Positions 50,375-59,828 of a stretch of DNA of 64,000 bases are shown here, piece by piece. Within the stretch, counting starts at the first letter, position 1; each line of letters starts with the position of its first letter. This stretch comes from JAAEPI01 sp965212145. GTDB lineage: Bacteria > Bacteroidota > Bacteroidia > Cytophagales > Cyclobacteriaceae. Position numbers and translations under genes: made by a program. Where the stretch lies: positions 310,001-374,000 of the forward strand of contig CBDBUY010000005.1 of NCBI GenBank assembly GCA_965212145.1, read 5' to 3'. Below the pieces are notes generated by a model that did no database searches, was not told the DNA's origin, and worked only from the letters and a program-made list of their open reading frames with translations.

Positions 50375-53298
50375 TTTTGCATCAGGTTTTTAGCGGTGAG
50401 CATTGCTATGACACTTCTGTAAATCAGCGGGTTGAGTACGAAATAATCATTCTTCTCCAGTAAAATTCCATCCTCTTGTAGTCCCAATAACTGAATAGAA
50501 GCATTTCGTTTGCTTATTCTGTTAAGTAGCGCATATTGATCTAGAGTCAGCCCGTCATGCAGTACCAGCTGGTGCAATCCGAATATCCACGGCAAAGGAT
50601 ACTTATTTAAAAATGAGAAGTCCGGCTTTTCAAAAGCGGCGATCTCAATTTCATCGTTCGTCACTTTCTCTGTAGAGAGCAGCCAGAACATCAGCGCCAT
50701 GCTGATGTTTCCACTCGCAAAATCAATGAGCTCCTTAAAGAACCGATCCTTTAAAATCCTTTGACGATCTTCCTCATTGAGTTTCTGGAATTTCTTGTTC
50801 TCCAAATCCGAAGCAGTGGGTTTGAAGATCATACGATAGCCGCTGATTCGATTTCTTTTTTTGATGATCTCCTCAAGTTCTAGAGATGTTGGACTTGCGA
50901 AATTTATCTCATACCGAAATGCCTCGCTCATGGAAATGGTTTGGTTCAGGTACTTCCAGGCATAGCCTGTTGAAGTCATAATCCAAAATACATGACCTGA
51001 GGTTTGATGGATCAATGCAGCCAGGCCAACCAATGTATCAAAACCTCCAATTTTGCGCAGATAGAGGCATTGCATATCCTCGACAATGATCACTCGGCGT
51101 GCATCAGATTTCAGTTTTTCAACAAGACCATCCCATGAGAGTCGTTTCTCTTCTCCAACTACCTGCGATAGAAAATCCAGAAGTGGTCCTTCCGCATCTA
51201 TTGACGTGACCGGCTTGTACCTGTTACTCGGATGGTTAAACAAATCCGCCTTCTCGGCATAGTTGATAAAAGACGTGAGGCCACTCCATTTTTCACCCAC
51301 AATCACGGCCGCACCCTTTTTCTTGTTGCACCAGTTGTCGTAAGCACTTGAAAGCTTCTTTTGCTCGCTTTCACGACCGACAAACAACTCCAAATCAGAG
51401 ACCGGATGAATTTGATATAAGTTTCGATAAATGACCGGTAAGTCATCAACCGCTTTTTCCGAGTCGATCAGGAAGTTGGCAACTTCCACCTCCAATTCCG
51501 AGTCTTGCGCCATCAGCCGGTTGGTTAACCGGTTTCTGATATTTAACACGTACAGCCATTTTAGTTTAATCCAGGCTAATGTCCTTTGAAACCAGTTTTG
51601 AGCTGTTCCTTTTAGTTGTGCTTTGTATTCTTCCGTTTGTTGCAGCGCCTTGGCTCGTAGTATTCGCAACCGCATATCGCGGACGTTCTCATTTTCGGTA
51701 AGCTCATTGAGTGACTCTTGATAAGCCAGGACGGCCGCCTTCACTTTCTCACTGGTCTCGTCCATGGCCTTCTGAAGGCTGGTCTTCACATCCTCTGCGC
51801 GTCCTCTTGCTCGTTGTAAACTGGTCGTAGCTATTTCTTCAATCTCATGGAGGTCTGCATCCTCGGTGATTTCTTCCAGGGCAGTATTCAACCCAAAGGA
51901 AATGATGTGGTCCAGATCCTGAGCGATTAGAAGGTTTTCTTGTAGCTCTGCGGATAGCTTCGTTTTGGTTTCATCCAGTTTCGTTTTGAGTTCGGGTGCA
52001 ATTTCAAATGCAATGAGCTCGGAAGGAGACATTGTCGTGATCTCGTCAGATGGCAGAGGAGACAGGTACTCCGTTGAAATTTTGGGGACTTTTCGAGCTT
52101 GGGTCAGTTTTTCCATCTCATTGAAAGTGCTCGCCAATAAACGGTCAAGTCCGTTCACGAGGTTTTTATTTCCCAGCTTCTCGAGCAAGGCGGGAATAAC
52201 ATCCTGATCTAGTTGCTTTTGCGCGTTGTAAAGTTGCTTTTTCAAGACTGAGGAAAGCTCTTCCTTGTCATCTGAAATTTGTCCGAGCGTTTCGTCGATG
52301 AATCCTTGGATGGCGTTTAATTCTTCACCAAGGTACTCGTCCATGTTTTCGGCATGATCCTCTATGAAGATTTCCAAATCGGCATTTGCCTGAAGCATGA
52401 GCTTGTGAATCGCCAAATCAGATCGCCAGTCTTCCAGAAAAACGTCAAAATTATTAATCCATCCTTCCTCTCGTGTATACCACTTTTTGCAGGATTGTAT
52501 CCAATTGTCATTGACGGTATCTGTTGAGAAAAATCGGCCGGAAAGCTCCATGGTACCAACCCGTTCCATGTCTTTTTCCATTTCCATCCAACACTCCTCC
52601 GATATGGAAATAAGGGCCTTTTTCAGCTTTCGTTTTTCTCTTGAAACATTCTTCTTTAAGGCTGTCAGAAATTCTGGTGAACTGGTGGTTTCATCAACCT
52701 TCATGCATTGATATTCCCAGGCCTTTAGATCGATGTATGCTCGCATCATCTCCATGAAAAGAGGGTCACGCAGCTCTCTGATTTCCTGGCTTAAATTGAC
52801 CAAGAGATGTTGTCGCAAAACCGAGCGAACGGGCACTTCATGATTCCAATAAAGCTCTTCCTTGGTTGTTTTGGAGAAAACCCGCTTTGGAGCAGTGGAA
52901 ATAAGAAAACCTGCGTTTTTCAGAAATTTGAAGCTCTTGATAAGTACTGAATCATCCGGCTGAGCAACAAACCGATTCGCTGACTGCTTGACCCGAATGT
53001 TCTCAGGAAACTTGGATAGTTCCGTTTCAAGGCGTGAGACAAAGGCTTGAGCAAATTCATCGAAACTCTCTGGACTGAACGTTTCCCAAATTCGTTCTGT
53101 GATGCCCAAAGTGGTTTGCTTGAACTGAATAAGCTGATCGTACTTTTCCCATTTGGCAGGGACCGCTTCACCTATTTCTTTCTCCAGCTTCTCGAATTCT
53201 TTCAGGTCCTTCCTGACACTTTTGTCAATCGTGGCAAAAAGGCTGTTGGTGACCAGATCAGTGTATTTCTGGTGAAACGCATTTAGTTTATCGCGCAT
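50371..53298 (-). CDS. Large coiled-coil protein with degenerate STAND/AAA-like NTPase domain
   Basis: 975 residues, no signal peptide or obvious membrane helix. The first about 620 residues are helical and charged, likely long coiled coils (LFLEDWRSDLAIHKLM, KAMDETSEKVKAAVL). From about 640 an NTPase-like domain follows: FVGRESEQKKLSSAY, then VIVGEKWSGLTSF in which the Walker A Lys position is Leu674 (G668...G673-L-T-S), a Walker B-like VIIVEDMQCLYL (Glu740-Asp741), and sensor-like WIMTSTGYAW. The C-terminal helical region resembles a STAND winged-helix end. ATP binding is doubtful. Co-transcribed with mscS. Confidence 0.8.
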   Translation of the reverse strand: MRDKLNAFHQKYTDLVTNSLFATIDKSVRKDLKEFEKLEKEIGEAVPAKWEKYDQLIQFKQTTLGITERIWETFSPESFDEFAQAFVSRLETELSKFPENIRVKQSANRFVAQPDDSVLIKSFKFLKNAGFLISTAPKRVFSKTTKEELYWNHEVPVRSVLRQHLLVNLSQEIRELRDPLFMEMMRAYIDLKAWEYQCMKVDETTSSPEFLTALKKNVSREKRKLKKALISISEECWMEMEKDMERVGTMELSGRFFSTDTVNDNWIQSCKKWYTREEGWINNFDVFLEDWRSDLAIHKLMLQANADLEIFIEDHAENMDEYLGEELNAIQGFIDETLGQISDDKEELSSVLKKQLYNAQKQLDQDVIPALLEKLGNKNLVNGLDRLLASTFNEMEKLTQARKVPKISTEYLSPLPSDEITTMSPSELIAFEIAPELKTKLDETKTKLSAELQENLLIAQDLDHIISFGLNTALEEITEDADLHEIEEIATTSLQRARGRAEDVKTSLQKAMDETSEKVKAAVLAYQESLNELTENENVRDMRLRILRAKALQQTEEYKAQLKGTAQNWFQRTLAWIKLKWLYVLNIRNRLTNRLMAQDSELEVEVANFLIDSEKAVDDLPVIYRNLYQIHPVSDLELFVGRESEQKKLSSAYDNWCNKKKGAAVIVGEKWSGLTSFINYAEKADLFNHPSNRYKPVTSIDAEGPLLDFLSQVVGEEKRLSWDGLVEKLKSDARRVIIVEDMQCLYLRKIGGFDTLVGLAALIHQTSGHVFWIMTSTGYAWKYLNQTISMSEAFRYEINFASPTSLELEEIIKKRNRISGYRMIFKPTASDLENKKFQKLNEEDRQRILKDRFFKELIDFASGNISMALMFWLLSTEKVTNDEIEIAAFEKPDFSFLNKYPLPWIFGLHQLVLHDGLTLDQYALLNRISKRNASIQLLGLQEDGILLEKNDYFVLNPLIYRSVIAMLTAKNLMQK

Positions 53299-53396
53299 TT
53301 AATGTCATAAAAAGTGGGATGAAGATACGCTATCTGTTGGATTTAGTTGTAGGAATTTTCATGGCCTTCTGGCGGGATGCTTTAACTTTCAAAATC

Positions 53397-54248
53397 ATGA
53401 AAAAACGATCCATCAAATTGATCCGAAATTTTACCTTAATCGTTCTATTCTCTGTCGTAATTTTTGCTTGTAGCAAAACGAAAAAGGAAGATAAGCCAGA
53501 AGAAACACAAAGAATTAAAGTGGAGATGGTCACTACGGCTGGAACAATTGTTCTGGAGCTATACGATGAAACGCCTAAGCACAGAGACAACTTCATTAAG
53601 TTGGTCAATGATGGCCAATACGACAGTTTGCTTTTTCACCGGGTGATCAATGAATTCATGATCCAAGGAGGTGATCCTGAAAGCAGGAATGCTACCCCAA
53701 CGGATACGCTTGGAAACGGAGATGTCGGCTATACCGTGGATGCGGAATTCCACCCGGACTTGTTTCACAAAAAGGGAGTACTGGCGGCCGCTCGTGATGG
53801 TAACCTGGCTAGGGCTTCCAGCGGTATTCAGTTTTACATCGCTCAAGGGAGGGTCTTTAACGATAGCACGCTCGACCTGGCAGAAGACAGAATCAATGGT
53901 TGGCTAGCGGAGCATTATTTCAAGAATGATCCGGCTAATAAGCCTCTGGTGGATTCATTGCAGATGGCCATTGACAAAAAGGATTTCATGGCGTACAGAA
54001 AGTACGACGACAGCATCCGAAACATGGCCAAGGTCTTTACCGGATTTGAGAAGCACGTGATTCCCGAGGATCAGCGGGAAGTGTATAAAACCATCGGCGG
54101 TACGCCTCACCTCGATCAGAATTACACTGTGTATGGTGAAGTGGTCAGCGGGCTTGATGTGGTTGATAAAATCGCGGGAGTGCCGACTAATCCCATGAGT
54201 CGTCCAATAGAGGATGTGAGAATACTAAGCGTGAAAATTATGGAGTAG
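53397..54248 (+). CDS. Peptidyl-prolyl cis-trans isomerase, cyclophilin type (lipoprotein)
   Basis: 283 residues from 53397 (MKKRSIKLIRNFTLIVLFSVVIFAC, lipobox VIFAC; upstream codons reject). Cyclophilin core VEMVTTAGTIVLELYDETPKHRDNFIKL, DSLLFHRVINEFMIQGGDPE, VLAAARDGNLARASSGIQFYIAQG and YTVYGEVVSGLDVVDKIA; an insertion of about 80 residues sits between the central strands (LAEDRINGWLAEHYFKND...AKVFTGFEKH). Folding catalyst in the periplasm. Confidence 0.93.
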   Translation: MKKRSIKLIRNFTLIVLFSVVIFACSKTKKEDKPEETQRIKVEMVTTAGTIVLELYDETPKHRDNFIKLVNDGQYDSLLFHRVINEFMIQGGDPESRNATPTDTLGNGDVGYTVDAEFHPDLFHKKGVLAAARDGNLARASSGIQFYIAQGRVFNDSTLDLAEDRINGWLAEHYFKNDPANKPLVDSLQMAIDKKDFMAYRKYDDSIRNMAKVFTGFEKHVIPEDQREVYKTIGGTPHLDQNYTVYGEVVSGLDVVDKIAGVPTNPMSRPIEDVRILSVKIME

Positions 54249-54249
54249 A

Positions 54250-54453
54250 TCAGTTCTGTTTGATCGCTTCGCTTAGTTTGTCTAGGTTTTTGTAGACATT
54301 CTTCTGGAAACCGCCCTGACTGAGTTTGTACTTGCCATCGCCTTTGATTTCTACACAGAATTCGTCTTGCGTATATATGTAATTGCCTTGAATGCTTTCG
54401 ATTTTGATGTCATGCGCCGAAAGGGCGGAGAGGAGGTTTTCTTTCTGATCCAT
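54250..54453 (-). CDS. Small conserved protein, unknown
   Basis: 67 residues from the ATG at 54453: MDQKENLLSALSAHDIKIES then a beta hairpin (GNYIYTQDEFCVEIKGDGKYKLSQ) and a C-terminal helix. The frame extends to 54699 but antisense to rlmF. No family recognised. Starts divergently from rlmF, 92 bp apart. Confidence 0.7.
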   Translation of the reverse strand: MDQKENLLSALSAHDIKIESIQGNYIYTQDEFCVEIKGDGKYKLSQGGFQKNVYKNLDKLSEAIKQN

Positions 54454-54545
54454 GTGTGAATTTGGCTGCAAGGTACGAACAAGCACATTACCCGAGATCG
54501 ACTTTTGATTTTCATTCCAGACTTCCGCAAACATTACCTTCGCGT

Positions 54546-55502
54546 ATGCACCCAAGAAACAAGCACACAGGACGATACGATTTCGACAAATTGATCGCTT
54601 GTAATCCGGACTTGGCATCTCACGTAATCCCCAATATTCGGGGTGATCAATCCATTGATTTTGCCAATCCAAAAAGTGTGCTCGCCCTGAACAACGCACT
54701 TCTCCAGTTGCAATACGGAATCGAAAAATGGGAGATTCCTGAGGGGTATTTGTGTCCGCCGATTCCCGGAAGAGCCGATTACCTTCATCACATGGCCGAC
54801 CTGCTCCGTGCGAATAATTATGGGAGGATTCCGACGGGGGAAAAAGTACAATGTTTGGATATCGGTATAGGCTCTAGTTGCATTTATCCGATTATCGGAC
54901 GGGTCGAGTACGAATGGTCGTTTATTGGTTCAGACATTGACGAAACCGCTCTACAGTCTTCTCAGAAAATTCTGGACGCCAATCCCAAAATTGGTCAGCA
55001 TGTGGAGTTGAGGTTGCAGACAGATAAAAGTGACGTTCTTTTCGGGATTATCAGAAAGGAGGACCGAATAGACTTGACGGTTTGCAATCCACCTTTTCAT
55101 TCCTCTGCAGAGGAGGCCAAATCCGGTTCACTCAGAAAAGTCAGAAACCTGAAAACCGGCAAAGGGAAGGAGCCGCAGCTGAATTTTGGTGGACAGAGCC
55201 ATGAGCTTTGGTGCGACGGTGGCGAACGGAAATTCATCAGTAACCTCGTTAGGGAGAGTAAGAAGTTTTCGGAATCGTGTTTTTGGTATTCGACACTGGT
55301 TTCCAAGCAATCACACCTCAAGGCCGTCTATGCAGCATTGAAAGACGCTGGAGCGGAGAAAGTGGAGACCATCCCGATGGGACACGGCAACAAAACGACC
55401 CGCATTGTGGCCTGGACTTTTCTGACAAGCGAACAACAACGGGAGTGGAAAGATGTACGATGGAATGGGAGGAAGCCGAAAGAGATTGAGTCTGACAGTT
55501 GA
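54546..55502 (+). CDS. rlmF: 23S rRNA (adenine(1618)-N6)-methyltransferase
   Basis: 318 residues from MHPRNKHTGRYDFDKL, the family's standard start (the frame begins earlier at 54456 without support). Rossmann SAM-binding LDIGIGSSCIYPIIG, the adenine-N6 motif NPPFHSSAEEA and LNFGGQSHELWCDGGERKF; all typical RlmF blocks. Methylates A1618 of 23S rRNA. The start of the cupin gene overlaps only if its longer form is used. Confidence 0.95.
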   Translation: MHPRNKHTGRYDFDKLIACNPDLASHVIPNIRGDQSIDFANPKSVLALNNALLQLQYGIEKWEIPEGYLCPPIPGRADYLHHMADLLRANNYGRIPTGEKVQCLDIGIGSSCIYPIIGRVEYEWSFIGSDIDETALQSSQKILDANPKIGQHVELRLQTDKSDVLFGIIRKEDRIDLTVCNPPFHSSAEEAKSGSLRKVRNLKTGKGKEPQLNFGGQSHELWCDGGERKFISNLVRESKKFSESCFWYSTLVSKQSHLKAVYAALKDAGAEKVETIPMGHGNKTTRIVAWTFLTSEQQREWKDVRWNGRKPKEIESDS

Positions 55503-55557
55503 GTGGTCATGTTTCTATGAAGTTTTGATGCGTATCTTGCTGATTCAAAATCTGATT

Positions 55558-56031
55558 ATGAAAAAGCTATCCATCATTCTTGCCGTTTTGGCTCCATTTT
55601 TTATTCACGCACAAGATGCAGCTTACGACGTGAAGTCCTATCTGGACGAGGGTATGAAGGCACCCAATACACATCACATTGGAGATGCCTGGTTGAACTT
55701 CCTGACACAAGCAGATGAGGATTTCACCTACAACATCACCCAAGCTACGTTTAGCCCTGGCTCCACTTTGGATTGGCACAAGCACACCACTGCGCAGGTG
55801 ATCATTGTGGTGGATGGGAAAGGGTATTATCAGGAAAGAGGGAAGGAGGCCATCATCATCAAAAAGGGAGATGTACTTAAGTGTGAAAAAGACATTGAAC
55901 ACTGGCACACGTCATCTGCTGACATGTCGGTTTCATACATCGCTGTGTATGGAAGCGAACCAACGATCTGGACGGAGAAGTTGAGTCAGGAATATTACGA
56001 CGCTGTTGCGGAAAAGCTTGAAGGCAAGTAG
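55558..56031 (+). CDS. Secreted cupin-domain protein
   Basis: 157 residues from 55558 (MKKLSIILAVLAPFFIHAQ signal). Single cupin: FSPGSTLDWHKHTTAQVIIVVDGKGYYQERGKEAIIIKKGDVLKCEKDIEHWHTSSADM, with the His ligands in HKH and HWH. Small metal-binding protein of the periplasm; the substrate is unknown. Confidence 0.87.
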   Translation: MKKLSIILAVLAPFFIHAQDAAYDVKSYLDEGMKAPNTHHIGDAWLNFLTQADEDFTYNITQATFSPGSTLDWHKHTTAQVIIVVDGKGYYQERGKEAIIIKKGDVLKCEKDIEHWHTSSADMSVSYIAVYGSEPTIWTEKLSQEYYDAVAEKLEGK

Positions 56032-56036
56032 AGGCC

Positions 56037-56735
56037 TTAATCCATGCCTATTCGAATTTGCCCGCAGGGTATCGAAACGTGATGATTCGGTGGGTCAAAG
56101 CTTATTCCGTAAAATAGATTCAGTGAATTCGTTGTGAGCTCATAACGTTCGATAGATTTTACTGGATAGAATGGTGCGCCATGATCATGTCCCTCAACGA
56201 ATAATTTCGTCCTGGTTACGCCACTCATTAGTTCAGGCTCGTACAGAACCCCAATGAATAGTATCAGCGGTTGTTCCGGAGGAATTGAAGCATCTAATGT
56301 CAACTGTTGATCATTTCCTAATTCGAAGAATTCCTCCATTCTAACACCAAAATTGAATGCATCCTGGATTGAATCGGAAGCGAATTTTTCAGGAATTAAG
56401 AAAACTTTTAACTGAACGACAGAATCTGGCAAAAGCCATGTTGGTTTTGTCGGAAAATCAAGGGCTAGATTGATTGGAACGATCGTGTCGTTACTAATCT
56501 GTATGCCAAATACCGTGTATCTAAAGTCGATACCTTCAGAACTCAAATAACGACCACCCCTCGGTCCGGTAGTAAGAATGCTGATCCCACCAAAATCTCC
56601 AACGTTCTCTGTGAGCTGAATGCTCGTGTCAGAATCAATGTCCGATGGGTTTTGAGCTGCTGTTTTCTGGTCTTGGGTTTGTGTGCAGGATGCAACAATG
56701 AGTAGCACGAAAATGGAATGATTGAAGAATCTCAT
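56037..56735 (-). CDS. Hypothetical lipoprotein
   Basis: 232 residues: lipoprotein signal MRFFNHSIFVLLIVASC (lipobox IVASC), a Gln/Asp-rich linker and a beta-rich body (VGDFGGISILTTGPRGGRYLSSEG; VPINLALDFPTKPTWLLPD). No family recognised. Confidence 0.75.
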   Translation of the reverse strand: MRFFNHSIFVLLIVASCTQTQDQKTAAQNPSDIDSDTSIQLTENVGDFGGISILTTGPRGGRYLSSEGIDFRYTVFGIQISNDTIVPINLALDFPTKPTWLLPDSVVQLKVFLIPEKFASDSIQDAFNFGVRMEEFFELGNDQQLTLDASIPPEQPLILFIGVLYEPELMSGVTRTKLFVEGHDHGAPFYPVKSIERYELTTNSLNLFYGISFDPPNHHVSIPCGQIRIGMD

Positions 56736-56847
56736 TGTTCTTGATCGCCCGACTGTCTCAAGCTTGCGGACCTGTTCATAGGATCAAGGTAGACTATCTA
56801 CTTGTGCATTCAAAGCCTACCTTTATCGGGCTGGCAGGTATCCACAC

Positions 56848-56900
56848 CGTCATTCTGAGCCGAGTGCAACGAAGCGTAAGAAACCGCCTTCCCAGTAGGA
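56848..56900. repeat. Dispersed GTCATTCTGAGC-type repeat fragment
   Basis: CGTCATTCTGAGC (56848-56860) followed by CGAGTGCAACGAAGCG is a pattern I recognise as a common dispersed element in many bacterial genomes, often between genes. Only this fragment is present here; the rest of the 238-bp gap shows nothing else clear. Confidence 0.5.
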
Positions 56901-56973
56901 CACAAGTCGCGCCATCGCTCGGGCTTGTTGCGAGCATACAGTTAAGATATTTTAGTATTTGCAGTTCGCGCAG

Positions 56974-58020
56974 TTATTCTTTTGATCCATATAAATAATC
57001 CGCAGCAGCTTTACTCATTCCTTTATAATCGTGCCCGACATTTGGAATGATTTCTAATTTCCAATTGAATATATAGTCTAATTCAGATGCAATTCTCTTT
57101 GATTCGTTATAAAAATATGTCCCTCTTTCTAATCTATGGATGCCTTGCATGTCAACTTCTGGCGAACGCCTTAAATCTCCTCTGGTTTCATTGGCATCAT
57201 CTTTTTCTCCCAGAAACAATACAAGATTTTTACTGAAGTCCAGTTCTTTTTCTGTAACAAAACTGCCCTTTAATCCAGTAGGGAAATCCACTCTATCTGT
57301 AGGGACCGTGTACCAACCAGAATTTGATGCTAATATTCTATTGGCCTTACTATCTGACTTAAAGATTACAAGACGATGTAGAATTTGTCCACCAGCAGAA
57401 TGGCCGAATAAATCATACGTTTTGGTTTTAAGGTTCAGTTTATCTTTTGCTAAATTGAAAATGCGGTCAAAATCGTCGTAAATCCACTCATTAGGATTTT
57501 GACTGATTTTAAATCCTGTCATTGCTGTTCTTTCGTCATTGATTTCCACATCTGAAATCATTCCTGCCAGATTATAGCTCCAAAATCCCGGATAAAATTT
57601 CTCAGAGTATTCAGGTGATAGAACAAGAACATTATATTTTTCAGCTTTTCCAATCCAAGCATCCCGATATTCATCTCCGTTTCGTCCAGATCCAGGTAAT
57701 ACAATTACCACTTGCGATTCGGATTTTAGATTGCGTGGTTTGAAGTAATGAATGATTATTTGTTTTTCATTTTGTATGCCTCCATCAATCAAGAATTTCC
57801 CACTTCCGTCTTGAATCTTTATTTCATTAATGGTTAGATCTTTTTCTGGAATTAAATCACTTTTTTTAATAAGGTCCATTTTACAATGTGGACAAATTCC
57901 AGGTTTGTTAAAAGTCGATTCATCACACGGCAAATCACAAGGTTTGCAAACATATTCGTCTGTTTTTCTTTGACATGAAAGAGTCAATAGGATTAGAATG
58001 AATAAGAATTTTGATTTCAT
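56974..58020 (-). CDS. Lipoprotein with zinc-ribbon-like N-terminus and alpha/beta hydrolase domain
   Basis: 348 residues. Lipobox LTLSC (Cys16); then YVCKPCDLPCDESTFNKPGICPHCKMDL with Cys25, 28, 32, 43 and 46, a heavy-metal-binding-like module; then an alpha/beta hydrolase with GHSAGGQ (Ser nucleophile) and VVLPGSGRNGDEYRDAWIGK near the start. The DNA is clearly more AT-rich than its neighbours. Function unknown; the Cys module suggests metal binding. Confidence 0.85.
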   Translation of the reverse strand: MKSKFLFILILLTLSCQRKTDEYVCKPCDLPCDESTFNKPGICPHCKMDLIKKSDLIPEKDLTINEIKIQDGSGKFLIDGGIQNEKQIIIHYFKPRNLKSESQVVIVLPGSGRNGDEYRDAWIGKAEKYNVLVLSPEYSEKFYPGFWSYNLAGMISDVEINDERTAMTGFKISQNPNEWIYDDFDRIFNLAKDKLNLKTKTYDLFGHSAGGQILHRLVIFKSDSKANRILASNSGWYTVPTDRVDFPTGLKGSFVTEKELDFSKNLVLFLGEKDDANETRGDLRRSPEVDMQGIHRLERGTYFYNESKRIASELDYIFNWKLEIIPNVGHDYKGMSKAAADYLYGSKE

Positions 58021-58021
58021 A

Positions 58022-59728
58022 TTATTTTTCGGTCAATAATACGGCTGGTAAAATGTAATTATTCAGAATCTCAAATGGCTTTTCCATCTCTGGAAATAGA
58101 TTATAGTTACCACTTGTAAAAGTCACAGTCATGTCCAATTCCGGAATTATAATCAAGAACTGACCTCCATTACCCCATGCTTCAATCGTACTAATTTGCG
58201 TACTGCCAACTTTTCGATCCAACAACCTCCATAGATACCCATAATCAGAATCCCTTGGATAGCTACTTTTTATATGTGGCTTAGTTGACTCATTTATCCA
58301 TGACTCTGCAATTAGCTGTTCACCATTCCATTTTCCTTTGTTTAACATCAATAGTCCAAATTTGGTGAAATCAACTGGACGTAAGTAAAAATTACCAGCT
58401 AGATATCCTCTCCATTTGGGGGAGGTTAACATTTGAAACTTATCAATTCCCATTGGTAATAACATTTGCTCATAAACAAAAAGTGGGAGGTAGGTGTCAG
58501 TCGATTGCTCAATAACCCCTGTCAACAGATTGCTACCACCTGAGGAGTACTCGAATTCCTTACCAGGTTCATGCTTCATGGGTAAATGCAGCTTATAGCC
58601 AACCCAATCATGGTTATCCCACTGCATTTCATCTTCATCTTCCAACTCAATCCCTGTGCTCATCGTCAATGCATGATGAATAGTGATGTTCTTCTTGGGG
58701 GAGTCATCAATTTCATATTCAGGATAATAGTCCAAAATAGAATTTTCAACTTCTAATTCACTGTTTTGCGTCATGGCCTTACCCACAGTGAGCGCTGCTA
58801 TAGATTTAAAAGCAGACCTTATATCATGAACGTATTCTCTTTCATATCCATGAAAGTATTCTTCAAAGACAAGTTTTTGGTCTTTTGTAATTATAACGCT
58901 GTGAATATGTTCCAAATTCTCTCTATTTGCTTCATCCATAAAGTCTAAAAGCGACATATTGATGCCAACCTCGTCTAAAGAAGCTGTTTGCATCAAACCA
59001 TCAGGTGAAACGGGAATTTTGTACTCATACTTATCGTTTAAAGGTCTTGGCAAATAGCCTTCTAATTTATCTCCCGGAAGTTTAGTGAGTTGTATTTTTC
59101 GATTGCCACCCGCATTGCCATATTCTAGCGAGATGCTCTTGTTTTCAGTTTCATAAGATGCCGCTAATCCGAAGCGGTTATTTGTTATTTCGAAATCAAT
59201 ATCAGTACCATCAATCAAGACTTCTTCGATGGTAAAATGCAATCTCCTATTTTCCTTATTGCTTTGAATATTGGCCTGTACAATTTCTAGAGAGTCCTTA
59301 TAAAATTCCAAATAAACCATGTAGTCAGTGTCAATGATTTCAGGTTTATAAATTTTGGACACCCACTTGTCCTCAATTTCTTCAAAACTCAGACTTTGGG
59401 CCCATAGGTCATTAGTTAGAATGCCTTTAAGAGTTTGTGGGTTCTCAGATAGAATCGCATCAAAACGAAGACCTGAGGAGCCTTTAAACTCAAATTTTCT
59501 GGCATCTTGAACCAATGGAAAAATTTCTTTTTCTCCATCGTAAAAAAGAATAGCCTCAGTTGGTTGATCAGCCGGAAAGACAACAATCGAATCGTATTTT
59601 GACTCAGTTTGAAAGAGCAACCCCGACCATACTCCTATTAACTCGTCTTTGTTAAAAGATTCATCCTTTTCGGTGCATGAGAATATTACTAATGAAGCTA
59701 ACCAGAGATATGTATATTTTAATTTCAT
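58022..59728 (-). CDS. Serine hydrolase, class C beta-lactamase-like (lipoprotein)
   Basis: 568 residues. Lipobox VIFSC. The N-terminal half (about 20-290) is a beta-rich domain of unknown function, then the beta-lactamase-related domain: SAFKS (Ser-x-x-Lys), YSSGGSNLLTGVIEQ (Tyr motif) and WGNGGQF near the KTG-equivalent. Esterase or peptidase of the S12 type in the periplasm. AT-rich like its neighbours; 1-bp gap to the gene downstream, so co-transcribed. Confidence 0.87.
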   Translation of the reverse strand: MKLKYTYLWLASLVIFSCTEKDESFNKDELIGVWSGLLFQTESKYDSIVVFPADQPTEAILFYDGEKEIFPLVQDARKFEFKGSSGLRFDAILSENPQTLKGILTNDLWAQSLSFEEIEDKWVSKIYKPEIIDTDYMVYLEFYKDSLEIVQANIQSNKENRRLHFTIEEVLIDGTDIDFEITNNRFGLAASYETENKSISLEYGNAGGNRKIQLTKLPGDKLEGYLPRPLNDKYEYKIPVSPDGLMQTASLDEVGINMSLLDFMDEANRENLEHIHSVIITKDQKLVFEEYFHGYEREYVHDIRSAFKSIAALTVGKAMTQNSELEVENSILDYYPEYEIDDSPKKNITIHHALTMSTGIELEDEDEMQWDNHDWVGYKLHLPMKHEPGKEFEYSSGGSNLLTGVIEQSTDTYLPLFVYEQMLLPMGIDKFQMLTSPKWRGYLAGNFYLRPVDFTKFGLLMLNKGKWNGEQLIAESWINESTKPHIKSSYPRDSDYGYLWRLLDRKVGSTQISTIEAWGNGGQFLIIIPELDMTVTFTSGNYNLFPEMEKPFEILNNYILPAVLLTEK

Positions 59729-59828
59729 TTTTTGATACAGGAATTAAGCCTGACGACTTGTGTTTAATGGCGTGGCTGCTGAAGTCACATAACCGTTTTT
59801 ATATAGTGTTGGCAGTAGTCTTTTGTGC
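59729..59828. other. Intergenic block with Bacteroidota cassette-type sequence
   Basis: On the minus strand GCCAACACTATATAAAAACG followed by a Ser-like stretch resembles spacer sequence I associate with gene-capture-like arrays in Bacteroidota; proof is lacking. No attC core (GTTRRRY/RYYYAAC) fits. Confidence 0.3.

Noticed and set aside
54454..54699. Extended minus-strand frame over the rlmF start
   Set aside because: It is antisense to rlmF coding sequence and only the part from the ATG at 54453 behaves like a protein.
59729..59828. Integron attC site
   Set aside because: The spacer looks cassette-like but no GTTRRRY/RYYYAAC core pair with proper pairing is present, and no integrase is in the window.
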